Source: Mucilaginibacter sp. MD40 (GTDB lineage Bacteria > Bacteroidota > Bacteroidia > Sphingobacteriales > Sphingobacteriaceae). Taken from it: 64,000 bases of DNA. The stretch covers positions 1,072,071-1,136,070 of the forward strand of contig NZ_NRSW01000001.1 in assembly GCF_002288635.1 (NCBI RefSeq), in the 5' to 3' direction. Made by a program: the position numbers and the translations under genes. Shown here in pieces: positions 1 to 6,993 of the stretch; within the stretch, counting starts at the first letter, position 1; each line of letters opens with the position of its first letter. The notes beneath the pieces were generated by a model. The model was given only the letters and a program-made list of their open reading frames with translations, did not search any database and was not told where the DNA came from.

Positions 1-29
1 ATTACCATTACTAACGAAGAACTGCCTAT

Positions 30-66
30 GAAATTGCCACGTCGCTAACGCTCCCCGCAATGACAT
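30..66. repeat. dispersed 'GTCATTGCGGGGAGCG' type intergenic repeat
   Basis: On the minus strand this stretch reads GTCATTGCGGGGAGCG followed by a GACGTGGCAAT block. From memory, this 'GTCATTGCGAGGAGC...GACGTGGCAATC' element recurs in intergenic regions of many Sphingobacteriaceae and some unrelated genomes. Only one copy was noticed in the window, so the repeat status rests on recalled knowledge. It lies beyond the apaG terminator, in non-coding sequence at the window edge. Confidence 0.55.
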
Positions 67-83
67 GTAGAAGTATAAAACAA

Positions 84-112
84 AAGCCCCGGCAGAAAAA
101 CTACCGGGGCTT
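84..112 (-). terminator. intrinsic terminator of apaG
   Basis: Nine-base-pair GC-rich stem (AAGCCCCGG at 84-92 with CCGGGGCTT at 104-112) with an 11-nt loop. On the minus strand it is followed by a T-rich stretch (complement of 73-85), 21 bases past the apaG stop. Confidence 0.8.
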
Positions 113-133
113 AAATATTTTCAGTGTAGAAGT

Positions 134-520
134 TTAATTCAATCGGTAAGGGGCTATCAGGTAAAACTCTGGTATTTTTACGTTAAAGGTTGAGCTATCC
201 AGCAGGCGCTCCATCAGGTACTCGCCTTTCATGCTGCCCATGTCGGTCTTTAAGTTACAGCCGCTCACATATTCGTGGCTGTTGCCCGGCTCTATAATAG
301 GTTGTACACCTACTACACCTTCACCTTCAACCTCGCGTTTAGCGCCGTTTGAATCAAAAATATACCAATGCCTGCTAATTAAACGTACCGCGTAATTACC
401 CATGTTCTCAATACTCACGCGGTAAGCGAACATAAAGTGGTCGTTAGCCGGGTTTGAGTACTCTGGCTGGTAAATGGTTTCAACCGAAACCTTAACACCC
501 TCAGTAATAGTAGTAGCCAT
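134..520 (-). CDS. apaG: ApaG domain protein
   Basis: A 128-residue single-domain ApaG protein, the usual full length. The family has an immunoglobulin/fibronectin-like beta fold; loss in enterobacteria affects cobalt resistance and Mg/Co efflux, but the biochemical role is unsettled. The central 'NMGNYAVRLISRHWYIFDSNG' type block (about residues 39-59), the 'GVVGVQP' stretch and 'EYVSGCNL' near residue 84 are the family hallmarks. The start is supported by an unusually good Shine-Dalgarno sequence (AAGGAG, complement of 535-540) and a TATATTTG -7 element just upstream. It lies 49 bp after dusB on the same strand but appears to have its own promoter and terminator. Confidence 0.93.
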   Translation of the reverse strand: MATTITEGVKVSVETIYQPEYSNPANDHFMFAYRVSIENMGNYAVRLISRHWYIFDSNGAKREVEGEGVVGVQPIIEPGNSHEYVSGCNLKTDMGSMKGEYLMERLLDSSTFNVKIPEFYLIAPYRLN

Positions 521-531
521 GTTATTATCTT

Positions 532-551
532 GATCTCCTTATTCAAATATA
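532..551 (-). promoter_or_regulatory. apaG promoter -7 (TATATTTG) and Shine-Dalgarno
   Basis: Minus-strand TATATTTG (544-551) exactly matches the Bacteroidota TAnnTTTG -7 consensus. An AAGGAGATC ribosome binding site (532-540) sits 11 bases before the ATG. Shine-Dalgarno sequences this good are rare in the window. Confidence 0.6.
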
Positions 552-569
552 TCGGTTGTAATTCAAAAA

Positions 570-1562
570 TTAAGCCATCTCCAGGCTATATTTTTTATCA
601 ACCTGTTCCAATATATCCATTATCTCTTCAACGGATGAGGCAACAACAAGTTTCATTCTAAATTCCTTAAAATCAGGCAACCCCTTAAAATAGTTGCTGT
701 AATGGCGACGCATCTCAAAAATCCCCGTTTTGGGGCCTTTCCACTCCATTGATTTAAGCAGGTGTGTTTTACAAACATCAATGCGCTCGGCAATGGTTGG
801 CTTATCCAGATGCTCGCCGGTAGCAAAAAAATGTTTCACCTCGCGGAATATCCAGGGGTAGCCAATAGCCGCACGGCCTATCATCATACCGTCAACCCCG
901 TATTCCAGCCGCCAGTTGGCCGCCTTTTCGGGCGAGTCGATATCGCCGTTGCCAAATATGGGGATTTTTATACGCGGGTTCTTTTTTATTTCACGTATCA
1001 GCGTCCAGTCGGCAACGCCTTTATACATCTGCGCGCGTGTGCGGCCATGTATGGTTAGTGCCTTAATACCTACATCCTGCAGGCGTTCGGCCACCTCGTA
1101 AATGTTTTTGGTATTATCGTCCCAGCCCAGGCGGGTCTTCACCGTAACGGGCAGGTGGGTAGCTTCCACCACGGCTTTGGTCATGGCTACCATTTTGTCA
1201 ATATCCTGCAAAAGGCTGGCACCCGCGCCACGGCAAGCCACATTTTTTACCGGGCAGCCATAGTTAATATCCATCAGGTCGGGGCCTGCCTGTGTAGCTA
1301 TCTCGGTAGCTTCGCGCATGTGCTCAATGTCGCTCCCGAAGATCTGGATGCCGATAGGGCGCTCATATTCAAAAATATCCAGCTTCTGGCGACTTTTGGC
1401 CGCGTCGCGTATCAAACCTTCTGATGAGATGAACTCCGTGTACATAATATCGGCCCCGTTTTGCTTACACACATAACGGAAAGGCGGATCGCTCACATCT
1501 TCCATCGGCGCCAGCAGCAACGGAAATTCCCCTAAATCTATGTTCCCTATTTGTACAGACAT
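570..1562 (-). CDS. dusB: tRNA-dihydrouridine synthase DusB
   Basis: A 330-residue FMN-dependent TIM-barrel enzyme that reduces uridines in the tRNA D-loop to dihydrouridine with NADPH. Visible motifs: the N-terminal FMN-binding APMEDVSDPPFR (residues 18-29), MDINYGCP with the expected catalytic Cys103, the 'GAGASLL' loop that follows, TVKTRLGW (near 141), TIHGRTRAQMYKG (near 171) and the phosphate-binding GNGDIDS. Length is normal for DusB. A TAAATTTG -7 element lies 17 bases upstream of the ATG. The gene is divergent from the CPBP protease gene, with 39 bp between start codons. Confidence 0.96.
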   Translation of the reverse strand: MSVQIGNIDLGEFPLLLAPMEDVSDPPFRYVCKQNGADIMYTEFISSEGLIRDAAKSRQKLDIFEYERPIGIQIFGSDIEHMREATEIATQAGPDLMDINYGCPVKNVACRGAGASLLQDIDKMVAMTKAVVEATHLPVTVKTRLGWDDNTKNIYEVAERLQDVGIKALTIHGRTRAQMYKGVADWTLIREIKKNPRIKIPIFGNGDIDSPEKAANWRLEYGVDGMMIGRAAIGYPWIFREVKHFFATGEHLDKPTIAERIDVCKTHLLKSMEWKGPKTGIFEMRRHYSNYFKGLPDFKEFRMKLVVASSVEEIMDILEQVDKKYSLEMA

Positions 1563-1578
1563 GATTATATTTACGCTG

Positions 1579-1586
1579 CAAATTTA
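1579..1586 (-). promoter_or_regulatory. dusB promoter -7 element TAAATTTG
   Basis: Exact match to TAnnTTTG on the minus strand, 16 bp upstream of the dusB ATG, giving a predicted leader of about 10 nt. Confidence 0.55.
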
Positions 1587-1601
1587 CGCAATTTGAGCTA
1601 T

Positions 1602-2540
1602 ATGACGAAAGCGCCTGTAAATCAAACATCTGCAAGAAGGCAATTCTTTTACTTTTTAGTGATATGTGCAGGGCTTTGGGTAATCATGAACGTGGTGGCC
1701 GTTATTGGATTGTTGGTGTACGATAGTCAACTTGTTAAAGATATAGCTACTGTAAATACTGATAACCCCAAAGTTATACCCGCGCTTTATTTTTTGCAGT
1801 TGGTAACCATGACCATCCCTCTTTTTGCCGGGCCGGTAATATTTGCCGCATGGGTAATGCGTAAACCAGCTGAATATCTGAAAACAACCTGGCGCTTTAC
1901 ACCCATACTTTTTGTGGTGGTATTTTTTGTTATGATGGTTTCATCGCCTTTGATAGAACTATTGAGTAACATTAACCATCAAATGGTTTTGCCTTCATGG
2001 CTAAAGTGGTTGGAGGATTGGATGAAGCAAAGCGAAGAAAATGCTAAACAGCTTACCACGGCTCTTTTGCAGATGAACAGCCTGTGGGATTGCATTAAGA
2101 ATGTATTATTGGTAGGCCTGTTCACCGCCATTGCCGAAGAGTTCCTGTTCAGAGGGGGGATGCAAACCATATTGTTGAAATGGACTAAGAACAAGCATAC
2201 CGCTATTTGGGTAACGGCGGCTATTTTCAGCGCTTTTCATTTGGAGTTTTACGGCTTTTTGCCACGTATGCTGCTTGGCGCGCTGTTCGGTTACTTTGTG
2301 GTTTACAGCGGTAGCATATGGCCCGCGGTTTGGGGCCACTTTTTAAACAATGGTACAGCGGTGGTGGCCACTTACCTGTACCAGAATAAACGTATAAAAC
2401 TTAACCCCGACGACCAGCATATATTTACTTTTTGGCAGTATGCTTTTAGCCTGATAATTATTATAATTTTGCTGCTGGTTTACAAAAAAATAGCCGGGGG
2501 TAAAAACAGTCCCGAATTAAATGGAGAAAAACTGGGTTAA
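1602..2540 (+). CDS. CPBP family intramembrane (glutamic) endopeptidase
   Basis: A polytopic membrane protein with the three conserved motifs of the CPBP/Abi (Rce1-like) family: EEFLFRGG (EExxxR), FSAFHLEF (FxxxH) and GHFLNN (HxxxN). These residues form the active site of Rce1-type glutamic peptidases within the membrane. The N-terminal half has hydrophobic segments typical of Bacteroidota members. The reading frame is open to 1551, but ATG 1602 is chosen because it places a normal basic N-terminus (MTKAPVNQTS) and does not overlap dusB; this gives 312 residues. The 3' end overlaps the next gene by 20 bp, and the frames continue through DUF2007 and cdsA, so these genes are probably one transcript. 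The substrate is unknown. Confidence 0.9.
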   Translation: MTKAPVNQTSARRQFFYFLVICAGLWVIMNVVAVIGLLVYDSQLVKDIATVNTDNPKVIPALYFLQLVTMTIPLFAGPVIFAAWVMRKPAEYLKTTWRFTPILFVVVFFVMMVSSPLIELLSNINHQMVLPSWLKWLEDWMKQSEENAKQLTTALLQMNSLWDCIKNVLLVGLFTAIAEEFLFRGGMQTILLKWTKNKHTAIWVTAAIFSAFHLEFYGFLPRMLLGALFGYFVVYSGSIWPAVWGHFLNNGTAVVATYLYQNKRIKLNPDDQHIFTFWQYAFSLIIIIILLLVYKKIAGGKNSPELNGEKLG

Positions 2541-2733
2541 AGTATTTACGTCTTCCAATTACTATCAGTCGGAAATTGTTAAGCAAATGCTTACCGGGAA
2601 CCATATTAACGCTGTTTTACTCAACAGGCAGGCATCATCCCATCAAAACTTTGGCGAAGTGGAAGTTTATGTGCACCAGGATAATTTTAGCCGGGCTATT
2701 GAGATGATGATCCTGAACCAGATAACATTATGA
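2521..2733 (+). CDS. DUF2007 domain protein (putative signal-transducing protein)
   Basis: A 70-residue cytoplasmic protein matching the DUF2007 pattern: WVKVFTSSNYYQSEIVKQML at the N-terminus, then a short beta segment (INAVLLN) and EVEVYVHQDNFSRAIEMM. The fold is an ACT/PII-like alpha-beta sandwich in family descriptions; molecular function is unknown. It starts inside the end of the CPBP gene and its stop overlaps the cdsA start by 4 bp (ATGA), so translation is likely coupled on both sides. Confidence 0.85.
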   Translation: MEKNWVKVFTSSNYYQSEIVKQMLTGNHINAVLLNRQASSHQNFGEVEVYVHQDNFSRAIEMMILNQITL

Positions 2734-3542
2734 AAACACGCGCCATAACCGGCTTCTTCTTTTTAATTGTAATGATCGGCTCGCTGCTACTGGGGCCGCA
2801 GGTGTTTATGGGTTTTTACCTGTTGCTTACCCTGTTGTGCCTGCACGAGTTTTACGGCCTCATTATTAAGAGCGGTATTACGGTAAACCGTGGCACCGGG
2901 TTTATAAACGCGGTTGCCATATTTGTGTTGTTTGGCCTCATCAACTATCACGATGAACCTGTTTATCATCAACTGCTGTTTTTGCTAACGCTTACGCTGG
3001 CCGCCGTATTTATACAGGAGCTCTACAAAATATCCGTATCGCCCTTCGCCAACATTGGCTTTACCTTGTTAGGCCTGGTGTTCACGGTAATTCCGTTTAC
3101 TTTTTTTCATGCGCTCGCTTACGTCAAGGGCGCTTATAATTTCCATTTCCCGCTGGCGTTTCTGCTGATGCTTTGGAGCAATGATACCGGCGCGTACCTT
3201 ACGGGGCGTGCATTTGGGCGTACCAAATTGTTTGAACGCCATTCGCCCAAAAAAACCTGGGAGGGCTTCATTGGCGGGGTGCTTATTGCCGCCGGTGTGG
3301 CATTTGTTATCAGCCACTATTATACCGACCTCGACTGGAAGCACTGGGTAAGCATGGCTATTATTATAGGGGTAATCGGTACCACCGGCGACCTGATAGA
3401 ATCTATGTTTAAGCGCAGTATAAATGTAAAGGACTCGGGTGGTTTATTGCCTGGCCACGGTGGCGTGCTTGACCGCTTTGACGGGCTATTGTTTGCCGCG
3501 CCGGTTGTATATACCTATCTGCACTTTATTTTAAATGCTTAG
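2730..3542 (+). CDS. cdsA: phosphatidate cytidylyltransferase CdsA
   Basis: A 270-residue multispanning inner-membrane enzyme that makes CDP-diacylglycerol from CTP and phosphatidic acid. The C-terminal family signature is complete: S-x-F-K-R-S, then KDSGG and PGHGGVLDRFDG (residues about 225-254). The middle loop has DTGAYLTGRAFGRTKL and SPKKTWEG, also diagnostic. It overlaps DUF2007 by 4 bp and is followed after 24 bp by psd, so successive phospholipid-pathway steps are neighbours. Confidence 0.96.
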   Translation: MKTRAITGFFFLIVMIGSLLLGPQVFMGFYLLLTLLCLHEFYGLIIKSGITVNRGTGFINAVAIFVLFGLINYHDEPVYHQLLFLLTLTLAAVFIQELYKISVSPFANIGFTLLGLVFTVIPFTFFHALAYVKGAYNFHFPLAFLLMLWSNDTGAYLTGRAFGRTKLFERHSPKKTWEGFIGGVLIAAGVAFVISHYYTDLDWKHWVSMAIIIGVIGTTGDLIESMFKRSINVKDSGGLLPGHGGVLDRFDGLLFAAPVVYTYLHFILNA

Positions 3543-3566
3543 TTTTGTAATAAATACCATATAATA

Positions 3567-4442
3567 ATGAGATTTCATAAAGAAGGATATACCTCCCTTG
3601 CACTTTGCATCCTGTTTATTTTTGTGATAAACGCGCTGATGCAATTTTATTTCCCCGAAGCGCTTGTGGTAAAGTGGATCGTGTATATCCTGTCGTTCCT
3701 GCTGTTTGTAATTATTGTTCAGTTTTTCCGTAGCCCGGTATTTGATATTGAGGTGAACGAAACCCAGGTACTTTGCCCAGCCGACGGCAAAGTGGTAGTG
3801 ATTGAGGAAACCGACGAGCCGGAATTTTTAAAAGACCGCCGCATACAGCTGTCGGTATTTATGTCGCCAGTAAATGTGCATGTTAACCGTAACCCTATCA
3901 GCGGGTTCATTAAATATTTTAAATATCACCCCGGCAAATATTTGGTAGCGTGGCATCCAAAATCATCTACCGAAAATGAGCGTACCACCATTGTAACAGA
4001 AAATAGCGATGGCGTGCAGGTACTGTTCAGGCAGATAGCCGGCGCACTGGCCCGCCGCATTGTATGGTATGTAAAAGAAGGCGATGTGGTAAAGCAGGGC
4101 GACCAGTTTGGGTTTATCAAATTCGGCTCGCGCGTAGATGTTTTTTTACCCCTTGGCACCAAAATAAACGTGGAGCTTAACCAGGTGGTTAAAGGCGGTC
4201 GCACCGTTCTGGCGGAACTGGTGAGTCCAAAAAAAGCTTCGACTAAAGCCACCGCTACAGTGCCCGACCGCCAGGAGCCGCTTTCTGACGAGCAAGCCGA
4301 GCCTACCTTGGTAATTACTCATGATGCCCCCGAAGCGCATACTGATACCCCTAAAGAGGAAATTAAGAAACCGGCAAAACCCCGCCCGGCAAAAAAACCT
4401 GCAGGAGAGAAAGCCCCAGCTCCTAAAAAAGCTAAGGAATAA
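3567..4442 (+). CDS. psd: phosphatidylserine decarboxylase with charged C-terminal tail
   Basis: Converts phosphatidylserine to phosphatidylethanolamine using a pyruvoyl group formed by self-cleavage. Two N-terminal hydrophobic segments (about 10-28 and 33-53) are followed by the short-type decarboxylase domain: LCPADGKV (69-76), SVFMSPVNVHVNR (96-108), YHPGKYLVAWHPKS and the cleavage site FGS with Gly187-Ser188. Short Psd proteins end near residue 220. Here about 70 extra residues follow, rich in Lys, Pro, Ala and acidic residues (KKPAKPRPAKKPAGEK type), probably disordered. It lies 24 bp after cdsA and is followed by a strong terminator, so it probably ends the operon. Confidence 0.93.
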   Translation: MRFHKEGYTSLALCILFIFVINALMQFYFPEALVVKWIVYILSFLLFVIIVQFFRSPVFDIEVNETQVLCPADGKVVVIEETDEPEFLKDRRIQLSVFMSPVNVHVNRNPISGFIKYFKYHPGKYLVAWHPKSSTENERTTIVTENSDGVQVLFRQIAGALARRIVWYVKEGDVVKQGDQFGFIKFGSRVDVFLPLGTKINVELNQVVKGGRTVLAELVSPKKASTKATATVPDRQEPLSDEQAEPTLVITHDAPEAHTDTPKEEIKKPAKPRPAKKPAGEKAPAPKKAKE

Positions 4443-4453
4443 CATACAAAGAG

Positions 4454-4485
4454 AAGCGCCGGTAAACCTATCGGCGCTTTTTTAG
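4454..4485 (+). terminator. intrinsic terminator after psd
   Basis: Stem AAGCGCCG (4454-4461) with CGGCGCTT (4472-4479), 10-nt loop, then a run of T residues on the plus strand. Confidence 0.85.
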
Positions 4486-4535
4486 TTTTATATCTGAGTA
4501 TAGGAAAAGATACCGACGATCACTGTGTTTAAAAT

Positions 4536-4571
4536 TTGAGCCGTACACGCCTGATAATTGAGCCGTACACG
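4536..4571 (+). promoter_or_regulatory. direct repeat TTGAGCCGTACACG x2, candidate AraC-type operator
   Basis: Two identical 14-mers, TTGAGCCGTACACG, at 4536-4549 and 4558-4571, repeat at exactly 22 bp, about two helical turns. Tandem same-orientation half-sites one or two turns apart are typical targets of AraC/XylS regulators, and one is encoded in the downstream operon. A GATCTTTG sequence (4596-4603) resembles the -7 element, which puts the repeats just upstream of the -33 region, as expected for an activator site. Confidence 0.55.
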
Positions 4572-4606
4572 AAACTTAAAAGCCATTTTTAGAATGATCT
4601 TTGTGT

Positions 4607-5581
4607 ATGAAAAACATGGAAAAAATTCAGTTGGGCCATAATGGCCCTTATGTATCACGGCTTGGCTTAGGCTGTATGCGTATGTCATCTATATGGGGAG
4701 GCTCCACACCTGATGAAACCGAAAGCATAGCCACGATCAACCAGGCGTTAGATGAAGGCATCAACTTTTTAAACACCGGCGATTTTTATGGCGCCGGGCA
4801 TAATGAGATGCTAATAGGCAGGGCCATTAAAAACCGAAGAGATGATGCATTTATCAGCGTAAAGTTTGGCGCCATATTCCACAACGGGCACTGGCTGGGG
4901 CTTGATCTGCGGCCTTTATCTATTAAAAATTTTATCAACTACTCGTTAACCCGCCTGGGTGTTGAAACCATAGACCTGTACCAACCCAGCCGCATGGATG
5001 GCAGCGTGCCGGTAGAGGATATTATTGGTACCGTTGCCGATCTGGTTAAAGAGGGCAAGGTAAGATACATTGGCGTATCAGAAATAACGGCAGATCAGCT
5101 GCGCCAGGCAAACAGCGTTCATCCCATCAGCGCGCTGGAGATAGGCTACTCACTGGCTGATCGACAGATTGAGAAAGACCTGTTACCGGCCGCCAAAGAG
5201 TTGGGCATTGGTGTTGTGGCATTCGCCAATACCGCCGAGGGTTTACTAACCGGCGACTTGAAAGCTCCGCTTCCGGAAAATGATTATCGTAATGCTTTTA
5301 CCCGTTTCAAGGGTGAGAACCTTATTCATAACTTGGAGAAGGTAGAGGTGCTTAAGCAGCTGGCCGGCGATAAAAATTGCACGCCAACACAGCTGGCCAT
5401 TGCATGGGTAAAGGAGCAGGGCGAACATATAATGCCTTTGGTAAGTATGAGCCGCCGCACCCGCCTGCCCGAAAACCTGGCCGCCATGGATATAACCTTT
5501 ACTCCCGATGAGATAAACACTTTGAACACTACTTTTGCTCCCGGTGCCATAACCGGTGATACCTACTTGCAGCGCTCATAA
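4607..5581 (+). CDS. aldo/keto reductase
   Basis: NAD(P)H-dependent oxidoreductase of the AKR superfamily, 324 residues, TIM barrel. Visible: LGHNGPYVSRLGLGCM at the N-terminus, the active-site Asp59 and Tyr61 (TGDFYG), Lys86 (SVKFG), and cofactor-loop residues SMSRRTRLPENLAAM near the C-terminus. The tetrad His, normally in a 'YQxHR' context, is Ser128 here (LYQPSRMDGSVP), so chemistry may be altered. Possible starts are TTG 4601, ATG 4607 and ATG 4616; a -7-like GATCTTTG ending at 4603 makes 4616 plausible if the transcript starts near 4609. It abuts the AraC gene with zero spacing, and both likely share the direct-repeat operator. Confidence 0.9.
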   Translation: MKNMEKIQLGHNGPYVSRLGLGCMRMSSIWGGSTPDETESIATINQALDEGINFLNTGDFYGAGHNEMLIGRAIKNRRDDAFISVKFGAIFHNGHWLGLDLRPLSIKNFINYSLTRLGVETIDLYQPSRMDGSVPVEDIIGTVADLVKEGKVRYIGVSEITADQLRQANSVHPISALEIGYSLADRQIEKDLLPAAKELGIGVVAFANTAEGLLTGDLKAPLPENDYRNAFTRFKGENLIHNLEKVEVLKQLAGDKNCTPTQLAIAWVKEQGEHIMPLVSMSRRTRLPENLAAMDITFTPDEINTLNTTFAPGAITGDTYLQRS

Positions 5582-6394
5582 ATGATCAGTCCAGAAGAGA
5601 TTCTTCCCGGTGTGTTATTTTATTCGTACCTCTCTACAGCGTGTAAAGAGAAGGTGTGCCTGTGGAACTACCATACGCTGGTGATGCAGTTGTCTGGCAC
5701 TTTAACGCTGCAAACCGCCACGCAGCGGATCTCCATATCCGCGGGAGAAACATTGCTGATCGCGAAGAATCAGGTAGGTACACTTAGTAAACAACCGCCA
5801 CCCGGCGGGCAATATGAAACTATTGTGATATCCCTGCAGGAAGACCTGTTGCGCAGAATAGCATTAGAGGAAAAAATAGCGGCAAACGGGAAATATACCG
5901 GCCCGTTAAACCGGCTGGTCCCCGCTAATGAATTTCTGCAGGGGTATTTTAAATCGGTGGTTCCGTACGCGCGCGAATCAGGGGTGGAGATGACTGACAA
6001 GCTGGGCATCCTGAAAGTGAAAGAGGGAGTTACCTTACTCATTGATGCATTGCCCGCACTGCGCGACCTTTTCTTCGACTTTTCCGAGCCGCATAAGATC
6101 GACCTGCAAAAGTTTATGCTCCATAATTTTCATTTTAATATTCCTGTTGAGCAATTCGCGCTTTTAACCGGCCGCAGCCTGGCTGGTTTTAAACGCGATT
6201 TCCAAAAAACCTTCCAATCGCCGCCCCGGCAATGGCTGCAAGGTAAACGGCTGGAAACAGCCAGGTACCTTATTGAACATGAACGGAAAAAGCCCTCGGC
6301 CATTTATCTCGACCTGGGCTTTAAAAGCTTATCGCATTTTTCTTATTCCTTTAAAGAAAAGTATGGCGTATCGCCTAACCAACTTACTTCGTAG
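5582..6394 (+). CDS. AraC family transcriptional regulator
   Basis: A 270-residue regulator: N-terminal cupin-like sensing half (about 1-150) and C-terminal double helix-turn-helix (about 175-270). The latter contains PVEQFALLTGRSLAGFKRDF, then ARYLIEHE and a second helix pair LGFKSLSHFSYSFKEKYGVSPNQ, the AraC signature. Its ATG follows the aldo/keto reductase stop directly, so it is almost certainly cotranscribed. The ligand is unknown; the partner reductase suggests an aldehyde or quinone-like compound, but this is inference. The repeated 14-mer at 4536-4571 is the likely autoregulatory site. Confidence 0.92.
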   Translation: MISPEEILPGVLFYSYLSTACKEKVCLWNYHTLVMQLSGTLTLQTATQRISISAGETLLIAKNQVGTLSKQPPPGGQYETIVISLQEDLLRRIALEEKIAANGKYTGPLNRLVPANEFLQGYFKSVVPYARESGVEMTDKLGILKVKEGVTLLIDALPALRDLFFDFSEPHKIDLQKFMLHNFHFNIPVEQFALLTGRSLAGFKRDFQKTFQSPPRQWLQGKRLETARYLIEHERKKPSAIYLDLGFKSLSHFSYSFKEKYGVSPNQLTS

Positions 6395-6688
6395 CTGGCA
6401 GTTGGGTATTTGTTCCGGCAGAGCTATCAAACGCGGGCAAAAGCCGGGTTTAGCTGTAACGATAATTAAATGTCGTGTTTTTTCACGATGGTTTATCAAT
6501 AATTATCATTTATGAAGGTTAAAGTTTGACATATTATTCTAATCTCCTTAAAATAAGATATATAGCATTGTAATTTAACATATAGTTTATATCTTATATA
6601 ACTTTTCGCGAAAGGTAAAGGAGCATGCACTTTGGTAATACATGCGGCCAATTGCAGGGTTCGTCTGCAACAAAAGATAAATACGATT
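6395..6688. other. AT-rich intergenic region with inverted repeat, upstream of GG peptide
   Basis: A 294-bp gap with no convincing gene. A GGCAGTT-like scrap (6401-6408) near the left end resembles the intergenic repeats at 10178 and 42701. A 10-bp inverted repeat, ATAAGATATA (6553-6562) and TATATCTTAT (6588-6597), lies about 90 bp before the peptide start and may be an operator or mRNA hairpin. No exact TAnnTTTG element was seen. Confidence 0.4.
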
Positions 6689-6937
6689 ATGAAAAAATTT
6701 GCTAAATTAACCAGAACAGAAATGAAAGATGTTTTAGGTGGCACAGGAAATCCAAATTGTGCGGGCTCAACAGGTACAAGCACCTGGTACTGTTGCGCTG
6801 CGGCCGGCGGTGTTGCACACACCTATGAAAATGTTACATGTGAATCAGCTTCGGCAAGTTGTGGTGCCGGAATGATAACAAATGATAAAAGTCGTTGTGG
6901 GGCGGTGACACCTCCACCCCCACCGCCTGCTGTTTAA
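6689..6937 (+). CDS. double-glycine-leader, cysteine-rich secreted peptide (bacteriocin-like precursor)
   Basis: An 82-residue precursor. Residues 1-18 (MKKFAKLTRTEMKDVLGG) form a classic double-glycine leader of the Bacteroidota natural-product type, with Leu, Glu-Met and Val-Leu-Gly-Gly at the expected spacing for C39-peptidase ABC exporters. The predicted mature part has about 64 residues, six cysteines (one early, a Cys-Cys pair, three later), many Gly/Ala/Ser/Thr and a run of six prolines near the end. The open frame extends upstream to 6632, but the leader fixes the start at 6689. The next gene encodes a thioredoxin-like lipoprotein, which could handle its disulfides. No exporter or modifying enzyme lies within the window. 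Whether it is an antibacterial, a signal or a structural peptide is unknown. Confidence 0.75.
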   Translation: MKKFAKLTRTEMKDVLGGTGNPNCAGSTGTSTWYCCAAAGGVAHTYENVTCESASASCGAGMITNDKSRCGAVTPPPPPPAV

Positions 6938-6993
6938 AATAAATATACCCTTATGGTTATTTACCGGAGGGGTATTTGTCACTTAACACTCAA

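Noticed and set aside
6273..6515. Small ORF overlapping the AraC end
   Set aside because: It overlaps the AraC C-terminus in another frame and has no conserved-looking sequence or coupling signal.
6653..6688. Upstream part of the GG-peptide frame as a longer leader
   Set aside because: Residues before the 6689 Met are not leader-like and the LTRTEMKDVLGG pattern fixes the start.
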